A stretch of 9,790 bases of DNA from Acidobacteriota bacterium (GCA_017991275.1 JAGNMH010000137.1:1-9790); one strand, 5' to 3'. Positions 1 to 7,024 are shown, numbered from the stretch's first letter. Made by a program: numbers and translations. Notes: generated from the letters alone by a model not told the origin.

Positions 1-1
1 G

Positions 2-592
2 ACCATACCAAAACTTTACGGCGCGACGGACGGCAAAGCGGTTGGAACCGAGATCGAAAAACGCTTTCACGGTTTTCTTGGCAAGAGGTTTGTTTACTCC
101 GAAGGCAGTGCCGCCAGCGGAATTGACTTTCCAGAACTCGGAGTTGATTTGAAATCCACTTCGATTCAGCAGCCGCAATCGTCCTGTCCTTTTCGTGACG
201 CCAGTCAGAAAATTTATGGTTTGGGCTATCATTTGCTGGTGCTGGTTTACGAAAAGACAGATGACACCAAAAAGCGCGCGGCGAAATTGAACATCAAACA
301 CGCTGTCTTTGTGGCGAAAGAGCAAACAGCCGATTATCAAACCACTCGTGGATTGCGAGAGATTAGCGCCAACAACGGGAATGTTGATGACGTGGATGCT
401 TTTCTTGAAGATCGAAATTTGCCGCTGGATGCAGCGAGCCGCCGCTTGTTGGCCGAAAGGATTTTGAGAGAGCCGCCATCACTTGGTTATCTGACTGTCT
501 CGAACGCATTGCAGTGGAGATTACAGTACGGAAGAGTCGTAACCGTGGCTACCGATGGCGGAGTGGCAGGAGTCGAAGATTTACATGGCTAG
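2..592 (+). CDS. Type II restriction endonuclease, PD-(D/E)xK-like (5' end missing)
   Basis: Probable restriction endonuclease that cuts unmodified DNA at the site protected by the methyltransferase next to it. The frame is open from base 2 to the TAG at 590-592 (196 residues) with no convincing start, so the N-terminus lies left of the window. Numbered from the window edge, residues 40-53 read GIDFPELGVDLKST. This gives D42 and D49-L-K51, the layout expected for the metal-binding and catalytic core of a PD-(D/E)xK nuclease. E18, in an upstream helix-like stretch, could be a further acidic ligand. A Gln/Ser/Cys/Pro-rich loop follows (residues 56-64), then a hydrophobic strand (YHLLVLVYE, 77-85) typical of the nuclease fold. 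The 8-bp overlap with the methyltransferase start supports the R-M assignment. The fold is inferred from motif spacing. I cannot name the subfamily or recognition site. No controller (C) protein gene is visible, though one could lie upstream. Confidence 0.72.
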   Translation, partial: TIPKLYGATDGKAVGTEIEKRFHGFLGKRFVYSEGSAASGIDFPELGVDLKSTSIQQPQSSCPFRDASQKIYGLGYHLLVLVYEKTDDTKKRAAKLNIKHAVFVAKEQTADYQTTRGLREISANNGNVDDVDAFLEDRNLPLDAASRRLLAERILREPPSLGYLTVSNALQWRLQYGRVVTVATDGGVAGVEDLHG

Positions 593-2156
593 AGAATTCG
601 GAGATTTTCAAACACCACCGGAACTGGTGACTGCTGTGCTCAATTGTTTGAAAGCAGACAGTTGGCAATGGACTCGTGCGTTGGAGCCAACTTGCGGTGT
701 TGGAAACTTCATTCGTGGCTTGCTGGATTCCCCCAAACCGCCGGCTGAGATTCGCGGTTTTGAGATTCAAGATTCTCACCTGGAAATTGCTCGCCGGATC
801 AATTCATCAAAGCAAACAGAAATCGTTGTCGAGTCTGCGAGCTTGTTCAATCTGAACTTGAAGCATGACATTAAGTGGCGAACAGATGGCCCGCTGCTCG
901 TGATTGGAAATCCTCCGTGGGTGACGAATTCTGAATTGGGTGTGCTTGAGAGTTTCAACCTTCCGCGCAAATCAAATTTGAAGAATTTGCTGGGACTTGA
1001 GGCAATTACAGGCAGCGCGAATTTCGACCTTACCGAATTCATCTGGATCAAACTAATCACCGAACTTGCCGATCAACGGCCAACGATTGCTTTGCTGTGC
1101 AAGACCAGCGTTGCGCGAAACGTGCTGCTTTTCCTGCACGACCGATCAATTCCACTGACCCAAGCTTGGTTGCGCCGAATTGATGCTCAAAAGTTTTTTG
1201 GCGCGGCGGTTGATGCTTGTTTGTTTTATGTCGAAATCGGAAGCGAGAAATGCAGCCGTTACGAAGCGGAGGTTTTTGCCGATCTGCAGGCGACCCAACC
1301 AGTCACTTCAATGTGCGTTGTGAATAGTCGTGTCGTGATGAACAGAGATGCTTATCAGCAAGTGGAGTTTGTTGATGGCGTTTGCCCGATGACCTGGCGT
1401 CAGGGCGTAAAGCATGATGCCGCCTCTGTGGTTGAACTGGAAATCGAAGGGGAGTTACTCAAAAATAAGCTGGGCGAACAGGTTGATGTCGAGCCTGATT
1501 ACGTCTTTCCACTGATAAAAGGCAGCGAATTATTTCGAGGAGATTTTAGTAAAGCGCGGCGTCAGTTAATCGTCCCTCAACGGAAAATTGGTGAAGACAC
1601 GCGCGGGCTGGCTTTTGCTGCGCCAGAGCTTTGGAGTTATCTCAACAATCATTCAGAAGCTTTCCTGAAACGGAAATCTTCCATCTACAATTCCCAACCG
1701 CCGTTTTCGATTTTTGGCATCGGTGATTACTCCTTTGCGCCATTCAAGGTTGGAGTTTCAGGTTTGCATAAACAGCCGCGCTTTCGTTTTATCGGACAGT
1801 TTGACGCCAAGCCTGTGATGCTGGATGACACCAGTTACTTTATTGCATGCCACTCGGCTGAACAGGCTGCGCTGATCGCTGCCTTGCTCAATCACCCGCT
1901 GACGATCACGTTTCTTGATTCAGCGATGTTCACTGACGCCAAACGACCAGTTACCAAAAAGCTTTTGCAGCGAATTGACCTGAATGCTTTGTTGAGCCGA
2001 ATTGATAGTGCGTCGCTTATTGCCGACGCACAAGTTGAAATTGAGAAGTGGGGAGTTGTAACCGAAAAGTTAAATTATTGTTGGCCAAATGAATTGAAAA
2101 CGTTGCTATCAGCCAAACCAACCGAAAACCAGATGAGACTTTTTGCGGCAGTTTGA
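585..2156 (+). CDS. N6-adenine DNA methyltransferase, gamma class (Type II R-M, Eco57I/TaqI-like)
   Basis: Transfers a methyl group from S-adenosylmethionine to adenine N6 in the recognition site, protecting host DNA from the partner nuclease. From the ATG at 585 it is 523 residues. Motif X-like FGDFQTPPELV is at the N-terminus. Motif I (LEPTCGVGNF) is at about 33-42, an acidic motif II (GFEIQD) at about 58-63, and the catalytic motif IV NPPW at 109-112 (DNA 909-920). FDLTEFIWIKL (motif V-like) and LLCKTSVARNVL (motif VI-like) follow. The order X-I-IV with a C-terminal target-recognition region is the gamma-class arrangement, and the length fits that class. An in-frame ATG at 555 would add 10 residues. 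I prefer 585 because AGGAG (568-572) lies upstream, although its 12-nt spacing is long, and because family members usually begin close to the FGDFQTP motif. No motif is missing, so the enzyme looks active. Confidence 0.9.
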   Translation: MAREFGDFQTPPELVTAVLNCLKADSWQWTRALEPTCGVGNFIRGLLDSPKPPAEIRGFEIQDSHLEIARRINSSKQTEIVVESASLFNLNLKHDIKWRTDGPLLVIGNPPWVTNSELGVLESFNLPRKSNLKNLLGLEAITGSANFDLTEFIWIKLITELADQRPTIALLCKTSVARNVLLFLHDRSIPLTQAWLRRIDAQKFFGAAVDACLFYVEIGSEKCSRYEAEVFADLQATQPVTSMCVVNSRVVMNRDAYQQVEFVDGVCPMTWRQGVKHDAASVVELEIEGELLKNKLGEQVDVEPDYVFPLIKGSELFRGDFSKARRQLIVPQRKIGEDTRGLAFAAPELWSYLNNHSEAFLKRKSSIYNSQPPFSIFGIGDYSFAPFKVGVSGLHKQPRFRFIGQFDAKPVMLDDTSYFIACHSAEQAALIAALLNHPLTITFLDSAMFTDAKRPVTKKLLQRIDLNALLSRIDSASLIADAQVEIEKWGVVTEKLNYCWPNELKTLLSAKPTENQMRLFAAV

Positions 2157-2157
2157 T

Positions 2158-3942
2158 ATGAAAATAAGAACAGAACTCACCGTCATTTTGCTGTTATTTT
2201 TTGTTACTGCCGCGCAGGCGCAGGTTTCAAGCCTCCAACCTGCTCAGCCACGTTGGGGACAAACACTGACGATTGTTTATGATTCTTCGGCTCAGAGCGC
2301 GAAATTTTCCGCCACGGATGAAGTTTATGTTTATGTTCGGCTGGCGTTTCCTGATCACGCTGAAAACCTTGCGTTGCGAATGGTCAAGGCTGGCAAGCAG
2401 CATCGCGTCGAGTTCAAGTTGAAAGACAATGTTGCCGAAGTCGGAGTTCACTTCATCACCTTGACTGAAGGTTGGGATGAGTGGGCTTACACGACTTCGG
2501 CGGTTTATCGCAACGATGGTCAGTTGGCGCGTGGCGCTTTGCTCAGCAAAATTTCTTCCGGGCGATACCTGGAATTTTTCAAACAGGAAATGGCGCTTTA
2601 TCCCGACAACTATTCGGCTTATCGAATGAAGTGGGAGACGGCTGCGCTGATTGACGCCAAAAAAGCCGTTGGCGAAATCAGCACCGACATACGGTTGCTG
2701 AGCCGCAAACCCGAAAGCGCAGAGTTGTTGTATGCGCTTTCGTTCGGTTATTTGGTAACCGGTCGCGAAGCCGAAAGTCGCGAAGCGATTAGAAAATTGG
2801 CCGCAAATTTTGCGGATTCGCCGTTTGCCGGATTGGCGGTCAAGGATTATGAAGAACAGGCGGCCAATTTGCCGCCCGGCAATGGCTCAATTGAAGTCGC
2901 GCGGCTGAAGCTGGAAATCGTCAAAGCAAACCCGGCCAGTGATTTTGCTCGTTCAGCGATGCAGGCTTTGGCCGCAGACAGCCAGGCGCCATTGGAATTG
3001 ATCGAACGCATAGCCAGTTCCTGGCAAAGAGCGGAGTCTGAAAATCCGTTGCCGCATTTCAATTTGGCTGCGGCCTGTTTGAATCGTTATAAAAATTATG
3101 GCCAGGTCAGGCCATCACTTGAACGTGCGATTGAGTTGTTGCTGGCTGGCAAGTTGCGGTTTCACGGCGACATCAATGGCAAACAATCAGGGGCGATGTT
3201 GCCTGAAGCTTATCGAATGAGCGCCGATCTGGCCTTTCGTCGGCAGCAATTTGACGAAGCTTTGGTGGCGGTGGAAACTGCAAAAGCCTTTGCCCGCGAA
3301 AATGATTTCGGCCCTTTTTTATTGCAAGCGAAAATCCTGCAAGCCATCGGCAAAAACACTTTTGCCGAAGCGGCTTTTATCGAAGCCTGGCGGCGCGGTT
3401 CACAGGAAGCCGAAGAGAGTTTGAAAGTAGTTTACAAAGGTCGGCGCGGCAGTCTGGTTGGTTTTGATGAATATCTGCTGGCCGCAACCAGGGACAAAAA
3501 AACAAACGGCAGTTGGAAGCAGATTGCTCCGCAAGCCAAGCTGACTGCGTTGGATGGCAAGCGATACGACTTGAACGCGCTGACTGGCAAAATCGTCGTT
3601 GTCAATTTGTGGTTCATCGGATGCAGCCCATGCCGCAAAGAGATTCCGCGTTTGAACGAACTGGTCAAAGAGTTCAGCGGCAAACCTGTTGTCTTTCTGG
3701 CGCCTTCCTTTGACAGCTCTGAAACGTTGCGAGAATTTTTGAAGACAACGGCATTTGAGTATCAGGTTATTCCCAACGCCGAACAGATTATCAGCGGACA
3801 ATTCAATGCTTCGGCATTTCCTACGCACATCGTCATTGATCAAAACGGTTTTGTTGAAGCCACGTTGATCGGAGCTTCGGAACGCAGGCCGGAAGAAGTC
3901 AGACGGCTGATATTGCGGCTGTTAAACTCCACGGCGAAGTAA
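2158..3942 (+). CDS. Exported TPR-like protein with C-terminal TlpA-family thioredoxin domain
   Basis: Probable periplasmic or envelope thiol-disulfide oxidoreductase fused to a helical scaffold, 594 residues. Residues 1-23 form a signal peptide (basic MKIRTE, hydrophobic VILLLFFV, cleavage near AQA|Q). About 25-125 is beta-rich and may be an Ig-like domain. About 135-430 is Ala/Leu-rich with TPR-like helical pairs. About 465-594 is a thioredoxin fold: a redoxin-type lead-in (LTALDGKRYDLNAL), then WFIGCSPC with redox cysteines C489 and C492, and a cis-Pro loop FPTH at P555. Both key features of the fold are present, so redox activity is likely. The substrate is unknown; comparable TlpA/ResA proteins reduce exported protein thiols. 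The ATG at 2158 is preferred to the in-frame TTG at 2143 because it gives a clean signal peptide. The gene starts one base after the methyltransferase TGA, suggesting co-transcription and translational coupling. No strong Shine-Dalgarno is visible. Confidence 0.85.
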   Translation: MKIRTELTVILLLFFVTAAQAQVSSLQPAQPRWGQTLTIVYDSSAQSAKFSATDEVYVYVRLAFPDHAENLALRMVKAGKQHRVEFKLKDNVAEVGVHFITLTEGWDEWAYTTSAVYRNDGQLARGALLSKISSGRYLEFFKQEMALYPDNYSAYRMKWETAALIDAKKAVGEISTDIRLLSRKPESAELLYALSFGYLVTGREAESREAIRKLAANFADSPFAGLAVKDYEEQAANLPPGNGSIEVARLKLEIVKANPASDFARSAMQALAADSQAPLELIERIASSWQRAESENPLPHFNLAAACLNRYKNYGQVRPSLERAIELLLAGKLRFHGDINGKQSGAMLPEAYRMSADLAFRRQQFDEALVAVETAKAFARENDFGPFLLQAKILQAIGKNTFAEAAFIEAWRRGSQEAEESLKVVYKGRRGSLVGFDEYLLAATRDKKTNGSWKQIAPQAKLTALDGKRYDLNALTGKIVVVNLWFIGCSPCRKEIPRLNELVKEFSGKPVVFLAPSFDSSETLREFLKTTAFEYQVIPNAEQIISGQFNASAFPTHIVIDQNGFVEATLIGASERRPEEVRRLILRLLNSTAK

Positions 3943-3948
3943 GCAGGA

Positions 3949-4030
3949 TTATGCATTGACCATTGTTGGCGGTCAGGGCAAAAGAAGGCCGTTAATAGCT
4001 GGCGGATAATGGGCAATGGATAATGGCTAA
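3949..4030. repeat. Degenerate heptamer repeats in opposed orientation
   Basis: The right arm (4006-4026) is three head-to-tail heptamers, ATAATGG GCAATGG ATAATGG. On the minus strand they read CCATTAT CCATTGC CCATTAT. The left arm holds two related units in the opposite sense, CATTGAC (3954-3960) and CATTGTT (3961-3967). Arms 3949-3965 and 4014-4030 match as an inverted repeat at 13 of 17 positions, with about 48 nt between them. This resembles the short tandem heptamer repeats known between genes in several bacterial phyla. That it belongs to a dispersed family is inference. It fills most of the gap between the thioredoxin and hydrolase genes. Confidence 0.5.
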
Positions 4031-4063
4031 TTTGCCAGTCATCAAATTTCAATCTGACACGAA

Positions 4064-4070
4064 AGGAAAG
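4064..4070 (+). promoter_or_regulatory. Ribosome binding site deciding the hydrolase start
   Basis: AGGAAAG ends 3 nt before the ATG at 4074 (core AGGA is 6 nt away). It favours this start over the in-frame ATG at 4023, which lies inside the heptamer repeat and has no purine-rich site upstream. The 4074 start also places the signal peptide at the N-terminus. Confidence 0.6.
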
Positions 4071-4073
4071 TTT

Positions 4074-5579
4074 ATGGCTCAGAAAATACACAGGCTGTTT
4101 TTCTCGGTGTTGGTTTGCGTTGTTTTTGTTTCGGCTGCGTTTGCCCAAAAGTGGGACACGCCAGGGATTGACGCGGCGATGAATGATGCCGTGAAGTTTT
4201 GGCAAACTCCCGGCGCAGCCATCGTCGTCATCAAAGACGATCAAGTCATCTTCATCAAAGGTTACGGCGTGCGTGATGTGAAAACCAAAGAAGCCGTGAC
4301 GCCTGACACCGTGTTTGCCATCGGTTCAACGACCAAAGCTTTCACTACTGGCGCGATGGCCATGTTGGTGGATGACGGCAAAATAAACTGGGACGATCCT
4401 GTCAGAAAGCATGTGCCGTATTTTCGGTTGAGCGATCCGCTGGCTAATGAAAACGTCGCGTTGCGCGATATTGTCACCCATCGAACCGGGCTGATTCGAC
4501 ACGATCTGCTTTGGTACGCCTCGCCGTGGAGTCGGGAAGAGATAGTTCGTCGCATCGGATCCGTTTCGTTGAGTTACGGATTCCGCACGACTTTTCAATA
4601 TCAGAACATCATGTTTTTGACGGCTGGTTTGGCGGTTGGCAACGCTGCCGGCTCAAGCTGGGAGGAGTTTATACAACGTCGCATCTTCGATCCTTTAGGA
4701 ATGAAATCGGCCAGTCTGAGCACGGCCATCGCCGAAAAGTCCGCCGACCACGCGACTCCGCACCAAAAACGCGGAACGACGATTGACACGATGCCCTGGC
4801 GAAATATTGACAACGTCGGTCCCGCCGGTTCGATAAACGCCAGCGTGCGCGATTTGTCGAACTGGATTCGGTTGCACCTGAACGAAGGCGAACTCGACGG
4901 TAAGCGGTTGATTTCGGCGGAAAACGTTCGCGAAATGCACATGCCGCAAATGGTTATTCGCAACGAAGGCCGCTGGCAATTGTTCTTTCCGCCTTCTGAA
5001 ACTTCGCAACTTAGCTATGGCTTGGGCTGGTTTATCAACGATTACCGTGGCCGCAAGCTGGTTATGCATGGCGGAACGATAGACGGCTTTCGCGCCAGCA
5101 TCGTGCTGGTTCCAGACTCAAAACTTGGCGTTGCGGTGCTGACAAACTTAAATGGCACGCAAATGCCGGAGGCCGTTTGTTACACCGTTGTTGATTTGTT
5201 GGAGGCGTTGCCGAAAAAAGACTGGAATGCTTCAATTGCCGAAAGCGCGAAACAGTTGGAAATCGAAGCGAGCAAAGCAGCTCTGGCCAAACTTGCAGCG
5301 AGAAAGAAAGACACTAAACCCTCGCGTGAGCTTGCCGCATACGTAGGAAATTATGAAGATGAGGCCTATGGCAAAGCGGAAATCTCGCTGGTTAATGATG
5401 CGCTGGTTTTGAAATGGAGCAGTTTCAACGCCAAACTTCAACATTTCCATTTCGACACTTTCGCGATCATTGAACCTCGTCTGGCAACTGAACAGGTGCA
5501 GTTTCAGCTTGGTGCGGATGGCGAAGTCAATGGGCTGATTTTTCAAAGCGTCGGTTTCAAGAAATTGAAATCGAAATAG
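4074..5579 (+). CDS. Exported serine hydrolase, beta-lactamase/class C PBP-like, with DUF3471-like tail
   Basis: Penicillin-binding-protein/beta-lactamase-fold hydrolase, 501 residues. Family members act as D-alanyl-D-alanine carboxypeptidases or endopeptidases, esterases or D-aminopeptidases. Which one applies here cannot be read from the sequence. Residues 1-24 are a signal peptide (basic QKIHR, hydrophobic FFSVLVCVVFV, cleavage near AFA|Q). The catalytic SxxK motif is S85-T-T-K88 within AIGSTTKAFT. The second motif is Y176-Q-N178 (YxN), and the third is H332-G-G334 in LVMHGGTIDGF, the HxG form common in class C-like esterases. All three are intact, so an active enzyme is likely. About 415-500 (AAYVGNYEDEAYGKAEI onward) is beta-rich and resembles the DUF3471 domain often attached to such hydrolases. 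No regulator of the AmpR type is adjacent, so a dedicated antibiotic-resistance role is not suggested. Confidence 0.9.
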   Translation: MAQKIHRLFFSVLVCVVFVSAAFAQKWDTPGIDAAMNDAVKFWQTPGAAIVVIKDDQVIFIKGYGVRDVKTKEAVTPDTVFAIGSTTKAFTTGAMAMLVDDGKINWDDPVRKHVPYFRLSDPLANENVALRDIVTHRTGLIRHDLLWYASPWSREEIVRRIGSVSLSYGFRTTFQYQNIMFLTAGLAVGNAAGSSWEEFIQRRIFDPLGMKSASLSTAIAEKSADHATPHQKRGTTIDTMPWRNIDNVGPAGSINASVRDLSNWIRLHLNEGELDGKRLISAENVREMHMPQMVIRNEGRWQLFFPPSETSQLSYGLGWFINDYRGRKLVMHGGTIDGFRASIVLVPDSKLGVAVLTNLNGTQMPEAVCYTVVDLLEALPKKDWNASIAESAKQLEIEASKAALAKLAARKKDTKPSRELAAYVGNYEDEAYGKAEISLVNDALVLKWSSFNAKLQHFHFDTFAIIEPRLATEQVQFQLGADGEVNGLIFQSVGFKKLKSK

Positions 5580-5750
5580 CGAGAAGATGTTTTAGACAAT
5601 AAAACAGAACACAATTCGGTTAAGGCATCATAGGCGGTTTTGATCATTAGCGATGAACTTGAGTTTGGTGAGTTGAAGCAATGAGTTTCGATGTTTTGAA
5701 AAAAATATGCGAATTTCCTAGAGAAAGAGCCATCTTTTAGTATCGTCGTC
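5580..5750. other. Intergenic stretch with no supported gene
   Basis: The first half of the 325-nt gap between the hydrolase and purC. The plus-strand frames are broken by frequent stops. On the minus strand an open frame runs 5818-5543 (91 codons) but invades the end of the hydrolase gene and has no recognisable motif. No GC-rich hairpin with a T-run is seen after the hydrolase stop. TTTTA-GACAA-TAAAA at 5591-5605 is AT-only and too weak to call a terminator. Confidence 0.5.
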
Positions 5751-5779
5751 TTGACAAACATGTGGGCTGTGCCAATAAT
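5751..5779 (+). promoter_or_regulatory. Sigma70-type promoter for purC
   Basis: A perfect -35 box TTGACA (5751-5756) is separated by exactly 17 nt from AATAAT (5774-5779), which matches the -10 consensus at 5 of 6 positions. Transcription should start near 5786-5787, giving a 5' leader of about 118 nt before purC. This is the strongest promoter-like match I found in the window. Confidence 0.7.
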
Positions 5780-5786
5780 GCGATCC

Positions 5787-5801
5787 CGCTTCGATGAAGC
5801 G
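5787..5801 (+). promoter_or_regulatory. 5'-end stem-loop of the purC leader
   Basis: CGCTTC-GAT-GAAGCG is a perfect 6-bp stem with a 3-nt loop, placed exactly at the predicted transcription start. Stems at the extreme 5' end are known to protect bacterial mRNAs from decay. That role here is inference. Confidence 0.45.
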
Positions 5802-5848
5802 AACGTCTCAGAGATCAATCAAAATAAACTTCAGATGTAGTTCTGCTG

Positions 5849-5896
5849 ACGGTTGAATAAACGTTCAGGCGATTCAACCGTGCGGGGGACTTTTTT
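5849..5896 (+). promoter_or_regulatory. Leader hairpin plus T-tract before purC (possible attenuator)
   Basis: ACGGTTGAAT (5849-5858) and ATTCAACCGT (5872-5881) form a perfect 10-bp stem around a 13-nt loop. After 9 nt (GCGGGGGAC) comes TTTTTT (5891-5896), then GCG and TTTTT right before the purC ATG. A competing hairpin, CTGACG (5846-5851) with CGTTCAG (5862-5868, one bulge), cannot form together with the long stem. Two exclusive folds beside a U-tract are what attenuators and riboswitch expression platforms look like. The 9-nt gap between stem and U-tract is wider than in a canonical intrinsic terminator, so control of ribosome access is equally possible. I recognise no known riboswitch consensus. 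Confidence 0.45.
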
Positions 5897-5904
5897 GCGT
5901 TTTT

Positions 5905-6828
5905 ATGAGTGTTGTACCTAATGCTGCTGAGAAAGACCGAATTCCAGAGTTGAAATTTCTGAGAAGCGGCAAGGTGCGCGACATTTACGAAGTTGACGAT
6001 GATCATCTGTTGATCGTGGCCAGCGACCGAATTTCGGCGTTTGATTGTGTGTTGCCAAATGCGATTCCGCGCAAAGGTCAGGTTTTGACTCAACTGTCCA
6101 AGTTTTGGTTTTCACGTTTCGCAGAGGTTGTTTCGAATCATCTGGTTGCGACTGATGTTGATAAATTTCCGGCTCAGTTGCTGGCAAAGCTTTCGCCGGA
6201 ATCGAAGGCCGTCTTGGATGGCAGAACGATGCTGGTGAAGCGAGGCGAAGTGATTCCGTTTGAATGTGTGGTTCGCGGTTATCTGGCCGGTTCAGGTTGG
6301 AAAGATTACCAGCAAACCGGAGTTGTATGTGGCCACAAACTGCCGGATGGCTTGGTTGAGTCTGCCAAGCTTCCAAAACCGATTTTCACTCCGGCGACAA
6401 AGGCGGAAAGCGGTCACGACATTAACGTTTCGATAGATGAAATGTCCGCCGCCATAGGCGAAGAACTGACGCAAAAGCTGGAAGCAATCAGCTTACGGAT
6501 ATACAACGAGGCGGCTGAGTTTGCCGAAACGCGTGGCATCATCATTTGCGATACGAAGTTTGAATTTGGATTACGCGACGGTCAGCTTGTTTGGATTGAT
6601 GAAGCCTTGACGCCGGATTCGTCGCGCTTTTGGCCGCTTTCGGATTATCAGGCCGGACGGTCGCAGCCTTCGTTCGACAAGCAATTTGTTCGTGATTACC
6701 TTGAGACACTTGATTGGGATAAGCGCCCGCCTGCGCCGACGCTCCCCGACGAAGTCGCCGCCGCAACTGGTGAAAAGTATCAGGAAGCCTATCGGCTGAT
6801 CACCGGTCACGAGTTACTGTATGCCTGA
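5905..6828 (+). CDS. purC: Phosphoribosylaminoimidazole-succinocarboxamide synthase (SAICAR synthetase)
   Basis: Cytoplasmic enzyme of de novo purine synthesis. It condenses CAIR (carboxyaminoimidazole ribotide) with L-aspartate using ATP to give SAICAR. The protein is 307 residues, matching the longer ADE1-like form rather than the form of about 240 residues in E. coli. Family signatures appear in order: GKVRDIYEV (22-30) with the nucleotide-binding N-lobe, ASDRISAFD (39-47), VVRGYLAGSGWKDY (122-135), FTPATKAESGHDINV (161-175), the active-site stretch IICDTKFEFGL (213-223), and WIDEALTPDSSRFWP (230-244). None is broken. The ATG at 5905 fits the family N-terminus, about 20 residues before GKVRDIY. 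No good Shine-Dalgarno precedes it: the nearest G-run (5884-5888) is 16 nt away, across a T-tract. It has its own promoter and no other pur gene beside it. Confidence 0.97.
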   Translation: MSVVPNAAEKDRIPELKFLRSGKVRDIYEVDDDHLLIVASDRISAFDCVLPNAIPRKGQVLTQLSKFWFSRFAEVVSNHLVATDVDKFPAQLLAKLSPESKAVLDGRTMLVKRGEVIPFECVVRGYLAGSGWKDYQQTGVVCGHKLPDGLVESAKLPKPIFTPATKAESGHDINVSIDEMSAAIGEELTQKLEAISLRIYNEAAEFAETRGIIICDTKFEFGLRDGQLVWIDEALTPDSSRFWPLSDYQAGRSQPSFDKQFVRDYLETLDWDKRPPAPTLPDEVAAATGEKYQEAYRLITGHELLYA

Positions 6829-6838
6829 AACGGCCCCG

Positions 6839-6895
6839 GATTGAACTGACTTTTGAAATAACAGATTGAACGATTGAATTAACGTTGCCCGTTAA
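6839..6895. repeat. GATTGAA repeats and a 17-bp palindrome upstream of the Fis-type gene
   Basis: GATTGAA occurs at 6839-6845, 6864-6870 and 6872-6878, the last two nearly in tandem. Directly after them lies TTAACG-TTGCC-CGTTAA (6879-6895), a perfect 6-bp dyad with a 5-nt spacer, the form of a dimeric repressor operator. A weak promoter-like pair, TTGCCT (6904-6909) and TTTATT (6927-6932) at 17-nt spacing, follows. Operator function is inference. The rest of the gap to 7031 has no convincing hairpin terminator for purC. Confidence 0.35.
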
Positions 6896-7020
6896 GATGG
6901 TTTTTGCCTTCCGACCTTATCCCCACTTTATTACGAAGGCCTGCGGCAGCCCCGTTTGTCTGATACCCGCAATTTTTAGGGGTCGGGCATAGCCGTCTCT
7001 ATCAGCGAGGCATTGCAATG

Positions 7021-7024
7021 AGGA
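7021..7024 (+). promoter_or_regulatory. Ribosome binding site of the Fis-type gene
   Basis: AGGA lies 7 nt before the ATG at 7032, normal spacing, and supports that start. The site sits inside a five-codon frame (ATG at 7018, TGA at 7033-7035) that overlaps the start codon as ATGA. Confidence 0.6.

Noticed and set aside
149..592. Endonuclease gene beginning at the TTG at 149 (147 residues)
   Set aside because: The same frame is open to the left edge and the upstream residues contain the catalytic-looking GIDF segment and E18, so this start would cut the active site.
2143..2157. TTG start for the thioredoxin-TPR protein
   Set aside because: It would place five extra residues before the signal peptide. 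The ATG at 2158 gives a standard signal sequence.
3400..3843. Minus-strand open frame of 147 codons inside the thioredoxin-TPR gene
   Set aside because: It lies antisense to the conserved thioredoxin domain with no motif of its own; a shadow frame.
5591..5605. TTTTA-GACAA-TAAAA as a terminator after the hydrolase
   Set aside because: A five-bp AT-only stem with no following T-run is too weak.
5918..6376. Minus-strand 152-codon frame inside purC
   Set aside because: Antisense to a highly conserved enzyme; composition is not protein-like and no motif is present.
6961..6990. CCCG...CGGG arms (6966-6969/6984-6987) as an RNA element upstream of the Fis-type gene
   Set aside because: Only four base pairs with a 14-nt loop and no U-run; not distinguishable from chance.
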